In this document: in pieces, positions 11,092-22,500 of the stretch
Layout of the letters: the number at the start of each line of letters is the position of its first letter
Position numbering within the stretch: the stretch's first letter is position 1
Assembly: GCA_033065855.1 (NCBI GenBank)
Contig: JAVXUO010001311.1
Location: forward strand, 1,550,001-1,614,000
Source of the DNA: Escallonia rubra
Lineage: Eukaryota; Streptophyta; Magnoliopsida; Escalloniales; Escalloniaceae
Direction of reading: 5' to 3'
DNA: 64,000 nucleotides
Made by a program: the position numbers and the translations under genes
The notes under the pieces: model-generated
Databases searched by the model: none
What the model was told of the DNA's origin: nothing
The model's input: the letters and a program-made list of their open reading frames with translations, nothing else

Positions 11092-12021
11092 TGTTAGTGT
11101 TTTCCAAAATATAGTGTCAACTTTGGTTCATTTTTTTTGTCAAAATGATAAAAGGAATGTGAAGAGGCAAAGAGGGAGGAATCCCACATAAAAGGAAATT
11201 GGAAAAGTAAGTGGGTATATAATAAAGAACTCCACTTACTTTAATACTTATGTGGTATGCTAAGGTGTATGCATGTGCACCGAGTATGTTACGAAGCAAC
11301 ATACGAGGAACGCACGCGCGCGGCAATGGGCTGTGAAGCGCAATGTGCCGCTTTGATGGCGCACTTTGCACAACATCGTCGCGAGACGCCTTTAAGTTTT
11401 CGTGACGAAAACTAGGCCATCGGTATAACGGCTCGGGTCGGATCCGACCGTTAGCAGCTGGGTGGTTACACTTGCACCGGTTCGGGTTATGCCCGAACGG
11501 TTGCACCTGTTGGGCAGCTGGGTGGTTCCAGTTCGGGCCAGACCCAACTGTTGGGAGCTGGGTAGTTACCAGCCCAGATCTGAACCGTTAATCTTAACGG
11601 TTTCTGATCCAACGGTCCAGATTGCTTGGGTGCATGATGAAAGGGTGTGACCATTGATTAGCAACCACTAGTGCTTTATAAATAGAGCACAATGGTCACA
11701 TTTTCGGACCTAGTAATTAGCCTCTACTCTCTTCGTTTTTATTTCCTTTCTGCAGATTTTTTACAACAAGAAATTTCTGCAGAATTTCTTACTTGTAAAA
11801 CCATTATCCAGAATTCCATACACATATCTGGGGGATGAATATCGTGTGTGCAAATGCTATTCACTAAAGTGCTTCGTTGTATCTTGGAGGATATTTGCCT
11901 GCAACCCGCTGCACACCGTTTTTGGTGGGGGCAAATATAAACTTAAGGAAAGCGTTTTACAACGTGCCTCGAAGCCAATTTTCTTTCGGTCACAAAGCCA
12001 TACCAGATTTCTGTTCCAACA
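11092..12021 (+). mobile_element. Solo LTR of an LTR retrotransposon
   Basis: A 930-bp sequence starting TGTTAG and ending CCAACA, flanked on both sides by the 5-bp target duplication ttcac (11087-11091 and 12022-12026). It carries a plausible plus-strand TATA motif (tttataaatag, near 11672). No internal coding region remains, so it looks like a recombined solo LTR. The paralogous spacers near 6720 and 22830 lack it. Family not determined; a Copia origin is possible. Confidence 0.75.
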
Positions 12022-12342
12022 TTCACTACATTTGCCCTTCATTTTTAGCGAGAGTGAGCCTTATCTCCTCACTCCCAGCTTAGGAATTAAATTGCACTGC
12101 ATAGGAATGCTTGTATGAATCATAACTAATCAAATGGGAGAATTTAACAATCAAAAGGGAATACCACTCGCTAGAATGACTGTATGATTGTACAAAGAAT
12201 ATAGATATAAGTTACATTACAAAGAATAAACAAATGTGCTAGCCCTCTGTTCGTCCCTCTCTTTTCAAACAACAACAACGCGTAAAATATGAAACCCGAA
12301 GAAACCAGAGCAGCTCATGACTTAACATGAAGATAACACATA

Positions 12343-12984
12343 TCAGTTGCATCTTATATTCTGGAGTTGCTTCGTGGCGATGGCAATTTCCATGGTGCAA
12401 TTCATGTTGGTGGCTCTGTTCTTCTTCATCATGAACATGATTGTCACCTTTCCCCTTATTCTTGATTGGCTGCTCAGCGGAATGACCCCGGAACTGATGT
12501 CATTTGCTAATTCCGAAGTGCTTGTTAAGTTTAAGGATGACAGATTCACCATGACATCCACCTTCTTTGTGTCTCGGATATTAACACTTGACTTACGGAG
12601 AAAGGCATCGCCTACCTTTGTATTTGTATAGTAGAAGTCAACAGTGGCGTTCTGGTACTTGAATGGGCCAAAGTTGTTGTTCCTGACACCGAATTTGGTA
12701 TTCATCGCAATGTTAAACGAGGGAGTTGCCGGCGTCCCTACATCAAAAGCACCGTCAAAGGAGGCAGACCTCACGCGGAACTTGGGGTTTCTGAACTTCA
12801 TGATGGTGAGTCCCATGATGGACAGGACAATGACTTGAAAAATCACAAAGGCAACACCGTATATGGCATACTTCTTGATTTTCTGGCGGCGAAGTTCGTC
12901 AGAAGAGAGTGAAGCTGCCTCTTCATCGCTTTTGGTGTAACCATTGGCTGGTGCCAAAGGGTGACCTTGTTTCTGCTCTGCCAT
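12343..12984 (-). CDS. LEA_2-domain membrane protein, array gene 5 (B type)
   Basis: Intronless 213-aa paralogue, head MAEQKQGHPLAPANGY. The frame is open 14 codons farther upstream to an ATG at 13026, but the start at 12984 is chosen because it aligns with MAE of every other array member. Membrane helix has one change (KKYAIYG). FYYTNTKVGDAFLRKSS is distinctive; the tail SSGVIPLSS and ending QNIRCN are B-type and very close to gene 7. Intact. Confidence 0.9.
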   Translation of the reverse strand: MAEQKQGHPLAPANGYTKSDEEAASLSSDELRRQKIKKYAIYGVAFVIFQVIVLSIMGLTIMKFRNPKFRVRSASFDGAFDVGTPATPSFNIAMNTKFGVRNNNFGPFKYQNATVDFYYTNTKVGDAFLRKSSVNIRDTKKVDVMVNLSSLNLTSTSELANDISSGVIPLSSQSRIRGKVTIMFMMKKNRATNMNCTMEIAIATKQLQNIRCN

Positions 12985-13111
12985 CAAGCTTTGTCCTTCA
13001 AAGGAGTGTCGGTGTGTGAGTGTCAAGAAAGGGAAACTAGATCCGGTAAGACTGATGAATGTAGTGAATGTTGGTGCTATGTGGTGATGGAGGATCAGAA
13101 GGTAAGCAGGC

Positions 13112-13148
13112 TATATATAAGTGTTCATCAGATGCTTCCTATACGCGT
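13112..13148 (-). promoter_or_regulatory. Core promoter of array gene 5
   Basis: TATA box at 13112-13119 about 128 bp upstream of the chosen ATG; gatgcttcc then ACGCGT at 13143-13148; TTGAC near 13175 and agaagcttct near 13241. Confidence 0.7.
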
Positions 13149-14093
13149 ATAGCGTACCTCTCTTTGGTCATTCTTGACTTTTAATATGTAGCGTGACTGT
13201 TGGTCAAAAGCTTGTTCCTTTACTCCATCCACGCTGATAGAAGCTTCTGTACCTAACATGCCAAGTGCGTTCATACGCCATTTCACCTCACTCCATCACA
13301 TTATTCCTTTATGCTGCTTCGATTGCCTTTTGTTTTTCTATCAGAAAGCCAACAGTGCTGGCGATTTCCCCTTTCCCCTTTGTGGTTTTGCTTCTGCTAC
13401 AATTTCCCCCTGCATGGTTTATATCTTCCAACAGCGTGTAATAGTAACTTCAATGCAATACTTAGAGCCAGTCTGCTCATAGATTTAGCAACTATGCACC
13501 AGAAAGTGTCCTCCCTCTTAATGGACACCTTCTTGTCTGCTTCATCTCCAGTAAACTTATGTTGTTCGTTTATGTATCCTTTCCCAGAATTTATGTTGGT
13601 TTTGATGTGAGTCTTTTTGATTGAGTTGAGAGCTTCGGCAATTTAAGTATTTGCAGAGGAAATTGTTCATACTCCGAGCAGTCGTGACACACTGGACACC
13701 ACGGTTCCATCCAGTACTGTTAAACAGAAAAAGGAAAGCTTTAATTCTAGTCATATCCAAGGCTTTACCAAAACCAAATGGTTTACTTCAAATGTTGATC
13801 CTATGCCCTCTCCTCTTGCTTTTCAATCTTTGAAACCGAAGAATTCTATGTCCCACTCACCCTCCTACCACCCATACGCTCCTCCCCACCAAGCAGGACT
13901 GTAGGCCACCTCGTTAATTGGATGCACTACACTTAATATTGTCCAAGGACTCGCGATCCTCATCTCCTCAGTCGCGACTGAGAAATCAAATTGTACTGCA
14001 GAGGAACTACTGTAGTGGACACTGATTAATGATTTTGGAATAATTAAACAGACAAAACACCACCCAGTATGTAAGATACATTTGTTTAGGAAA

Positions 14094-16210
14094 CGAGCTA
14101 ATATACCCGTGCAAATGCACGGGATAGTGTGCAAGTTGGTTCTATTGCAAATCATATACTTTAGCATGATGAAATAGAACCGATATTTCAAAAGACAAAG
14201 AAATAACACTCACGTCTATAAATTTGTCACATAATTAATTTGACAATCTCATTGACAATAGCTGTTTAAGAAATAAAGAATATTTTTTAGAATGAATTTC
14301 ATAATTACCAATCTATCATCTAAAAGCACTATTGACGGGAAAAAAATGTATCATAAGTTTTGCCAACATGTCGATTGCTAGTAATTCATGTCCTCTTTCG
14401 TTTCCTTGTTTATCTAAATCGTTGCCTTGTATCTTTAGAAGTTTTGTACTGTATGTGTTTCTTTGTTTGATTTATTAAGTGTAATTTTATCAGTGTTCAT
14501 TATTATATTATTCATACATGGCTAGTGAAAGTTGTCTTTAAAAAAATATTCAGACCGTTGCCATTTGGGGTTGGACCAAAGGGTACTTCTTGATTATTGT
14601 ACATGGATACAAAAACATGGTAGGGAGAAAAGCCCTTGTAGTGAAAATTTTAAAAGTTCCAAGTTAGAGGATAGAATTTACATGGCTTTCAAGTTAATTC
14701 AAGAAATTGTATCTAGAATCACCATTGTTTAATTAGGCTATTTGCTTCAATTTTGGATTTCGATCATGATTAGTCTTTTGCTACTACACTACTACTATCT
14801 TAGTCCTACTATTTCCTTTACAATACCGGCCCATCATCATTGACATTGTCTCTCGAGTGGCCACCTCTATCACCACATATGAGTTACTATGCATTAGAGT
14901 TACTGTGGCCATCAACACGGTCACTATATTGTTGCCAAAGAGTTACTACACTATCACCACTACCATCATTACTCCTACAATGATTGGTCATTGCCATATG
15001 CACCATTACCGTCACCATCACCCACTGTATCGCTATTGTATCTGCCTTCATCGTCTTGCTAGTATCATTACCATAACTACAGCCATGGAGCGTCCACGCC
15101 ACCATCACCACATTTGTACGACCAATAGTGTATATATTGCAAAATTATAATTAAAATTGTCTTAGACCTCATATAACTTTTTTATTTTTTTTCCAATTAT
15201 CTACAATTTCCTCTTGTGGTTTAATTTTGAAAAAAATTCCATACTGACAATAACATGTTAGACTTGGTGCATATTATTATAAACTTAGGGTAAAACTTAC
15301 AAAAATGTAACATTCCTTCCAATTTCATTTTCATGTTAGTGTACTTCGTGAAATTAACTATATCTTTTTTCCCAATGTGATACTGTATTACTTTTGTTGC
15401 TCTTCCTGTTTGGAGGTATGCAGTTTAACATTTTGCAAAATACAGTTTGCTTTTGAATCCAGGAAAATTGTAGTTCCATGCTAATTCAATTTTCTATCTA
15501 AATTTTAATGAGATAATTCATGCTATTTAATAGATGCTACACAAACAAACTAATTTTGACCAAGATTATGAGGAAATTGGAAGTGTATTCTCCTAAGGTC
15601 ACATTTCTCCCATTGGCTTAAATTCCCTTTAACATAAATGTTACGGCTAATTTCCTTTATGTTTGTATATCAGATATGCCAAAATGATAGCACACATGCA
15701 TGATACATCTAAGGATGACTATTTCAAGTTTTTTTTTTTAATACTTTTTGGCCCATATTTGCTGCTAAAAGAAATAGTACAGTGATGGAAAGGAAAGATT
15801 TCAACACCAACATTGAAATACCCTAAGTACCTAACCATATGGATAAAGCAGAAATTTCAAATTATTGTTAGTATGTTAATTTCATATAAGTTGAGTGCAT
15901 GCATTACCCACAACATATATAGGCAGAGTGAGAAAGAATGTGTGAGTGGAGGAGAGAAGAAGGAATATAGGTATGGAGGTGTGGAGGTGTACAATGTGAC
16001 TTAAATAAGAGAATAATAAGATAATAAGATGTCTAAACTCAAGGTATAATAAATGGATCAGAAGTCTAGATTCATTGAAATAATATTCAAAAGTTCAGAT
16101 TAAAAGTCTACATTCAAAGTAAGCTGAAACTTCAGCAGAGAGCTAAGAATTCTAGATAAGGACTCGTCTTTTATATATTGAATTGATATTGATTGATTGA
16201 TATTGATTGA
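14094..16210 (-). mobile_element. Helitron-like insertion in the 3' flank of gene 6
   Basis: Comparison with the 3' flanks of genes 2 and 4 (aggaaatatatatcactag) shows about 2.1 kb inserted between aggaaa and tatacatcac, that is between A and T as Helitrons do. Read on the minus strand it begins TC and ends with a hairpin (cccgtgcatttgcacggg) eight bases before a final CTCG; the usual Helitron end is CTRR, so this end is off by one base. No helicase is present, so it would be non-autonomous. A CCA/CAC-rich patch (14.86-15.11 kb) lies inside. Confidence 0.5.
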
Positions 16211-16264
16211 TATACATCACTAGTGTGCAAAGAATCAAAAAATACATGAACTCAGAGTTCAAGA

Positions 16265-16340
16265 AATACTTGAACAATTAACCAAAAAAAAAATAAATAC
16301 TTGAACAATTAACCAAAAAAAAAATAAATACTTGAACAAC
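16265..16340. repeat. Short tandem repeat in the gene 6 3' region
   Basis: A unit of about 36 bp (aaatacttgaacaattaacc plus an A-rich run) is repeated just downstream of the gene 6 stop codon; genes 2 and 4 have a single copy of aaatacttgaacaac there. Confidence 0.7.
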
Positions 16341-16356
16341 ATAAACATAAATTTCA

Positions 16357-16986
16357 TCACGTGCATTTCAAATTCTGGAGCTGCTTCCTGGTGAGGGCGA
16401 TTTCCATGGTGCAATTCATATTGGTGGTCCTGTTCTTCTTCATCATGAACATTATGGTCACCTTACCCCTTATCCTGGATTGGCTGGTCAACGGCAAAAT
16501 CCTAGAACCGATGTCATTTGCTAATTCCGTTGTGCTTGTCAAGTTTAAAGATGACAAATTCACCATGACATCCACCTTCTTCGTGTCTCGGATATTTACA
16601 CTAGACCTACCAACAAAGGCTTCGCCTACCTTTGTGCCTCTATAGTAGAAGTCGACCGTGGCGTTCTGGTACTTAAATGGACCGAAGTTATTGTTCTTGA
16701 CACCGAATTTGGTATTCATAGCAATGTTAAACGATGGATTCACAGCTGTCCCAATATCAAAAGCACCGTCAAAGGTGGCGGACCGCACGCTGAACTTGGG
16801 GTTTCTGAACTTCATGATGGTGAGTCCCATGATGCTCAAGACAATGGCTTCAAAAATAACAAAGGCAACACCATATATGACATATTTCTTGATTTTGTGG
16901 CAGCGAAGCTCGTCAGAAGATAGTGAAGCTGCCTCTTCATCGCATTTGGTAAAACCATTGGCTGGTTTCTGCTTCTTCTCTGCCAT
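16357..16986 (-). CDS. LEA_2-domain membrane protein, array gene 6 (A type)
   Basis: Intronless 209-aa paralogue, head MAEKKQKPANGFTKCDEE. The reading frame is full length but carries changes at positions invariant in the others: RCHKIKK in the basic motif, FEAIVLS in the membrane helix (an acidic residue inside it), GSRILPLTS in place of SGILPLTS, and a threonine at the C-terminal end. Together with a displaced promoter (next entries) this suggests relaxed constraint, though no stop or frameshift is seen. Confidence 0.85.
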   Translation of the reverse strand: MAEKKQKPANGFTKCDEEAASLSSDELRCHKIKKYVIYGVAFVIFEAIVLSIMGLTIMKFRNPKFSVRSATFDGAFDIGTAVNPSFNIAMNTKFGVKNNNFGPFKYQNATVDFYYRGTKVGEAFVGRSSVNIRDTKKVDVMVNLSSLNLTSTTELANDIGSRILPLTSQSRIRGKVTIMFMMKKNRTTNMNCTMEIALTRKQLQNLKCT

Positions 16987-17024
16987 TAATTATGTGATTC
17001 TTTACAGAATTGTGTATGTGTGTA

Positions 17025-17964
17025 CAGTGAAGAAGCCAGGAAAATCTCTTAAGGTGGGTACCAAATATATAAGAGAGAAATTGTCACAAAAATTGCCGAA
17101 CTCTCAATCCAAAATTAGGAATCTTAACAAGCCTTAATTGAAAACCTATACACCCACCACCCTTGAGCAATAACTGCAATCTGAAATTAAAATTCCAAAA
17201 TTTTAATCTGAAATTAAGACCACGAGCAGTCCCAATTCCGAATTGCAAATTGTAAATTCTAAAACTCAATTGTCAAATCCTAAATTGAAAAAAAGGGGGG
17301 TTCAAGTTCAAGGAATTAGAAAATTTAAAAATAAACACTGGAAGTCTGGATCTTACCTAGTGGGAGGATTAGGGTTTGCGAATTGCGACTTTGCGTGGAG
17401 GCAGTGGAGCAAGGATGGTGGCTTTATATTTGGAAAAAAGAGCTAGGGTTCTTCATGATTCGTGATGGAGAAAATAAGGTGAGATACCGAGAATCAAGAA
17501 AAGAAAAGATGAAGAGAGCATCACTGATCACTGGATCTACCGTCTACGCGAATACGCCAGTTGCCAGATGTGGACGGGTGGATGGCTGTGGCGTTGACGG
17601 CGTGAGACTGGTGAGGGGACCGAGGAGACGATGTGCTATGTCTGTTATGTGGTTTTCTGACTTTGAAAAGAGAGAGGCTTTAAAAACAGTAGAGAATAAA
17701 GAGGATTTTTTGTGGTGACTTAATGTGTGGACTTTGATTTTTTTTGGTTTATTTGTGTAAGTTTAGCATTTTAAATGACTAAAAAGATTTTTTTTTACTA
17801 TCTTTAAAATTTGTAGGTGGCTTAACATATAAAATGATTAGAGATATATATTATTTAAGTATTTTTTAGATTTTTAGTTGGAAACTTTATTCTTGGGATA
17901 ATATATATACCATATAAAATGGAGGGATCACGGAAAAGCAATGGCTCCCACTCCCTTCGCCACT
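17025..17964. mobile_element. Mutator-like insertion between gene 6 and its promoter
   Basis: The 5' UTR of gene 6 matches those of genes 2 and 4 up to about 17024 and resumes near 17985, so about 0.94 kb is inserted. Its ends (cagtgaagaagcc and cttcgccactt) are imperfect inverted repeats, flanked by the similar 9-mers gtgtatgtg and gtgtatata, fitting a Mutator-like duplication with mismatches. An open frame at 17243-17718 has no recognisable family. Confidence 0.5.
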
Positions 17965-18051
17965 TGTGTATATATCTGTGAAGAGGCTTGTCTCAGTTGC
18001 TTGGTGGAATGAGGGAAATGTTGGCGGTGAAGGATCCATTAATGAGCAGGC

Positions 18052-18084
18052 TACATATAAGTCTCAGATGGTTCCTATACGCGT
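18052..18084 (-). promoter_or_regulatory. Displaced core promoter of array gene 6
   Basis: The ancestral promoter now lies about 1.07 kb from the ATG. The TATA position reads tacatata (18052-18059), a weaker match than tatatata in genes 2 and 4, while ACGCGT is kept at 18079-18084. Confidence 0.6.
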
Positions 18085-18241
18085 ATCCAGTGTCTTTGTT
18101 GGTCATTCCTGACTTATAGGACTTATATTATATATATTTTGGCGTGTGATGTTGGTCAGTAAACTCCATTTCTGGCTTTTTTTTTTCCCCACCTTCATTG
18201 AAACTAATAGATGCTTCCATGTGGCACGATGGCTGACCGCA

Positions 18242-19617
18242 TGTTGCAAATTTTCTAAAAATTGAACCTTTCACTTCACGGTTTAATGTCTAAAAAAAAA
18301 AAAATCAATTTTATTAATTGATTAAAGAGATATAATGTCTCAAAGTTGGGCATTTAATAAGGTTTGAAAAGAGTCATAACTCATGTTACTCAAAAAATAG
18401 AAAGGTTAAGGGTATTTGAGTAATCATGTGATATACCTTATTGTTCTAAAAACACAAGTATGCATGGCCATACTTTTGCACATGTGCGGTGCATCGTGCG
18501 CACCCAATGTTATTTTGGGAATGGAAATATTAGATCATTGGATTCTATTTCTTTGTCACTGTCTCATTATATTGAGATAATATTAAAGAAATTTAATTAC
18601 GAGAAATTAAGAACAAATAAAGGGAAATGTGTTTCACAGCTAGAGTACTCTAGTGCTATTGACAATTTGATGTATGTCACGCACTGTACCCAGCCAAGCA
18701 TAACCTTTGCAGTTGGTGTTTTAAGTAGGTTTACACATAACACCGAGCAAGTCCATTGGAATGCAGTATTTAGGGTGTTTAAAAACCTTAAAGGCACAAT
18801 AGAATTTGCATTAACTTACAAGGAATTTCCTGCGGTATTGGAAAGGAACACGGATGCAAGCTGGATCACGGACTCGGATGAAACAAAGCCAAAAGTGATT
18901 CGATATTTATCATAGATGGATGTGCTATTTCTTGGGATTCCAAGAAACTAACTTTGATTTTACATAATACTATGGATTCTAAATTTATTGCTTTGGCAAT
19001 GGCAATAAAATAGGCGGAATGGCTTAGAGACCTATTAATAGATATTTCTCTATAGCCTAAGTCAATGTCTGATATTTCTACATTCTGTGATAACGAGATA
19101 GCGGTGTCACGAGCATACAATAAGTGTATAATGAGAAGTCCAAACATATAAGTCCTAGACATAGCTACGTACGTAAAAGAACAATTGAGTAAATGAGTTG
19201 TTACTATTAGCTATGTGAAGTCCAAATCCCTCTACAAAAGGCCTAGACTGGGATATAATATGGAAGACTTTTCGGGAGATGGGTTTAAAGCTCGTAAAAT
19301 AAGAGAAGTAGCGTACACGTGAGAACCAACTTGACACTAGAGTAACTTCTAGTCTTCTATTTCAATGGAAAAACGCGTTGTATTTATAACCAAAGATGCA
19401 CTAAAAGATGAAAATGTTGATCTTCATGTCATTTCAAGGTAGTGATACTTGAATGGAGAATAAGAAGAAGGTGTAAATTATTTCCTTAATAAAAACACAT
19501 TGTATTTATAACCAATGATGCACTTTGATCTTCATGTCATCTCAAGGAAATGCATACTTGTATGGAGAACAAGAGGATGGTAGAAATTATTCCCTTAATA
19601 AATCTATATTTCCAACA
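18242..19617 (+). mobile_element. Truncated Copia retrotransposon fossil
   Basis: The 1.4-kb insertion begins TGTTGC, ends CCAACA, and is flanked by ccgca / ccaca, a 5-bp target duplication with one difference; the gene 4 spacer gives the empty site (gaccgcactccatt). Inside, the 18.58-19.3 kb part codes plus-strand for the end of Copia reverse transcriptase and RNase H. It is broken, with most of gag and pol absent and several breaks in what is left. The 3' end shows an internal ~100-bp tandem repeat. Probably old. Confidence 0.75.
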
Positions 19618-19718
19618 CCACACTCCATTTTCCTTTGCCCTTGTTGAGGCCGCAAATTCAAGTGTTATGATATCATAGGGAAAGAAAATTAATTTTCTAG
19701 GAGAGCAAAGAAACATAC

Positions 19719-19961
19719 GAACAAACTTTGGCTCCTACCTGGGTTGTAGGAATATTCCTTCAACCCCATATATAGTGACAATTAATAGTCGCTAAATGTT
19801 TCAAGCGACTTTTCTTCTAACACTTTCAGCGACAATTATTAGCAGCACTTTTTTAGCGTCACTAAATAAAAGCCACTATAAACATTTAGAGACAATTGAT
19901 TATCGCTATATAAGGGGTAAGAGGAAGATTCCTCCAACCGGAGTAGCAGCCAAATTTTTTC
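19719..19961. mobile_element. MITE, same family as at 5787, copy 2
   Basis: About 243 bp; ends gaacaaactttggctcc and its inverted partner near ggagtagcagccaaat. The interior has complementary arms (cgacaattaatagtcgctaa against a partner near 19885). It sits at the same spacer position as copy 1 upstream of gene 2, while the gene 4 spacer is empty there. Confidence 0.7.
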
Positions 19962-20500
19962 TTATGTACTGAAACTACAAAATCACCGGCGACCAGCCTT
20001 GACCTTGGGCTTGGCCTTTTCTTTTCCATTCTGGTTTCTCTTGGCTAGCCGCCTCTATGAGTTCCCAATCGGTTATGGGAAACAAGCCTGAGAGAGAAAC
20101 TGAGATATGCTCCTTGGGGCTAGCAACTATGCAATCACAAAGTTTCCACTTTAAGAGACTCCTCATTGTTGACAAACTGAAAGGAAAAAAAAAAGAACCA
20201 AAAACAAAGCGACGCAGGCTTGATGGAAATACCTCTTAAGTACTTGTTGTTAAGAAAATTAGCACATTGCAGCATAAGAACATTAATTTGCATCTGACTG
20301 TTAACTTCTCTTCCGGGACAGTATGAGGACTTGAATACGAAAACTTGTGTTACATAATTACTGAAGCCAGTTACCAAACGAAACTGTTCAAACAAGATGT
20401 GAAAGGCATTAATCTTGTAAAGATGCATCCTCCCTGTTTCTTTGTCCATCCAATGAGTATGAACATGTTTTCCGATATAAGCTTCAGTGATATGAATACC

Positions 20501-22500
20501 TGTTGTAAACAAATGATCACTCAAGCTCACACTTTGTTGCACTCAAACTCATACATTCACTTATATGAGGAGGACATGGAGAGAACTTGAAGAGAACACA
20601 TAATATACCTTAAAAAATTTATCTCATAGTTCTTCCTCTCCTTACACTTGCATCATCTTATACATTTTTATAGTACTTCTAAGTAACGCTTAGACATGTA
20701 ATAAATATACCACTAACCCACTATTTCAACAATATAATAGCCACTACTTCCACTAACACATAACAATAATGCACTTGTAACTTATGCACTCACTAAGACA
20801 TAACTTAATAACCCACTAACATGTCACATTAATCACCACTCTAAAAAACTAAATCAAGTTTATTTTCCAACACTCCCCTTTAAACTTGATTTGTGTCTTC
20901 AATTATTCTTCTTGATTGAGGGGCTTGATAAGTGCCAATAATGGTCTTCATCTCCAATTCCATCAACAGCAACAATCTTCTTTGCCATTTCTTTTGACGT
21001 GTATCGTATGTGGCACATCTTTTTGTTGCACCTCTGGCATTTCTTCGTCACTTGTGTGCATATTGGATCTTAACCATTTTCTCTGAACATTTCAAGTAAC
21101 TCCTCTAGGTCAAAAAACATCTCCATGTTTACCCAACCTGTGTCACTCAACAAATTCTCCACGCCAAGTTGAGGATAATAACTCGTTCGACTTTCAACAA
21201 AATCATTGTCCTTCCTAGTCATAAAAAACAACTCCCTAGGATGATTTTCAATGAAATAAGTTTTCAAAACATCAACCTTAGCTGCATATTCTTGTGGCAC
21301 TATCACATCATTCTTAGCCATGAGAAAGTAATCATTACTCTCTTCTTCAAAATTTGAGAGGCTGTATAGTGGACATGACCCAACCACATTTTCTTCTCTT
21401 AAAGAAACATCAAAGGTCATACCTGAGTTGTTCACGTTTTGACCTCCGTGAACTCTTACATCTTTGTCAATGCTCTCATCTTCCATCTCTTCATATTGAG
21501 CATTATCATCACCATCTGTGTTCTCGTTCTCTTCTATCTTTTCAACTGGCTCTTCTCCATTTGTCAACTTGTCGTTCTCACTGGCTTTAAAAGCCTTGAA
21601 CTCTTGTTCAGCCTTTGTCTCCTCTGTTTCTTTAGCTTCGGATATGTGAAACTCGTTTTCATCCTGCATTAGAGTTTCTTCCTTGAGATGTTCACAATCT
21701 TCATTTGTGAACTCATCTTCTTCCCAGCTTTGTACCCAATACTCCTTGGGTAAGAAGTCACGTCTACGGTTGGAAGCAATGACCTTGATCATTTGCCAAA
21801 CATCACTTGGAGATCTTACATCTCCAATACGCATCCATATGTCTGTATGGACGACCTTTTGCAACACTCAAAGTGCATTTTCTTCCTTTTTTCTTCCTTC
21901 TTTTGTCGAACTCCTTTTGACAAGCTACCATGTGGTTCTTCACTGACCACATCCCACAAATCACATGATTTGAGATACAACGAAAGGACACTCCGCATTC
22001 TCACATAATTTGAGAACAACAGTTTCTCACAGCAAATATCCATTTCAGATACTTTTTTCTACAACCGTAGTGACTAAAACATTAACGCCACAACATCCAC
22101 TAGGACCGTTGTGGCTCTGATACCACTTTGTTGTAAACAAATGATCACTCAAGCTCACACTTTGTTGCACTCAAACTCATACACTCACTTATATGAGGAG
22201 GACATGGAGAGAACTTGAAGAGAACACATAATATACCTTAAAAAATTTATCTCATAGTTCTTCCTCTCCTTACACTTGCATCATCTTATACATTTTTATA
22301 GTACTTCTAAGTAACTCTTAGACATGTAATAAATATACCACTAACCCACTATTTCAACAATATAATAGCCACTACTTCCACTAACACATAACAATAATGC
22401 ACTTGTAACTTATGCACCCACTAAGACATAACTTAATAACCCACTAACATGTCACATTAATCACCACTCTAAAAAACTAAATCAAGTTTATTTTCCAACA
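20501..22500 (-). mobile_element. Young non-autonomous LTR retrotransposon
   Basis: Two 372-bp LTRs (20501-20872 and 22129-22500) differ at about three positions. A 5-bp target duplication atacc flanks the element. On the minus strand the initiator-methionine tRNA primer site (tggtatcagagcc) lies a few bases after the 5' LTR, and a purine tract (aaaggggag) precedes the 3' LTR, so all structural parts of a whole element are present. There is no gag or pol, so it must have moved with enzymes from elsewhere. The low LTR divergence implies an age under about one million years at usual plant rates. The gene 4 spacer near 10800 is the empty site. Confidence 0.9.
21070..21867 (-). CDS. Acidic 265-aa reading frame inside the LTR element
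   Basis: The only long frame of the 2-kb LTR element, in its sense direction. The protein is rich in Glu and Asp over residues 50-140 (many E/D with interspersed K) and ends with FFDLEELLEMFRENG. I recognise no gag, protease, reverse transcriptase or integrase motif. It could be a captured host fragment or element-specific filler. Its start is unsure because the frame follows the primer site by about 250 bp. No function is assigned. Confidence 0.45.
   Translation of the reverse strand: MLQKVVHTDIWMRIGDVRSPSDVWQMIKVIASNRRRDFLPKEYWVQSWEEDEFTNEDCEHLKEETLMQDENEFHISEAKETEETKAEQEFKAFKASENDKLTNGEEPVEKIEENENTDGDDNAQYEEMEDESIDKDVRVHGGQNVNNSGMTFDVSLREENVVGSCPLYSLSNFEEESNDYFLMAKNDVIVPQEYAAKVDVLKTYFIENHPRELFFMTRKDNDFVESRTSYYPQLGVENLLSDTGWVNMEMFFDLEELLEMFRENG

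Noticed and set aside
14857-15150. His/Thr/Ile-rich plus-strand frame
   Set aside because: Low-complexity CCA/ATC-rich DNA inside the Helitron-like insertion, without family resemblance.
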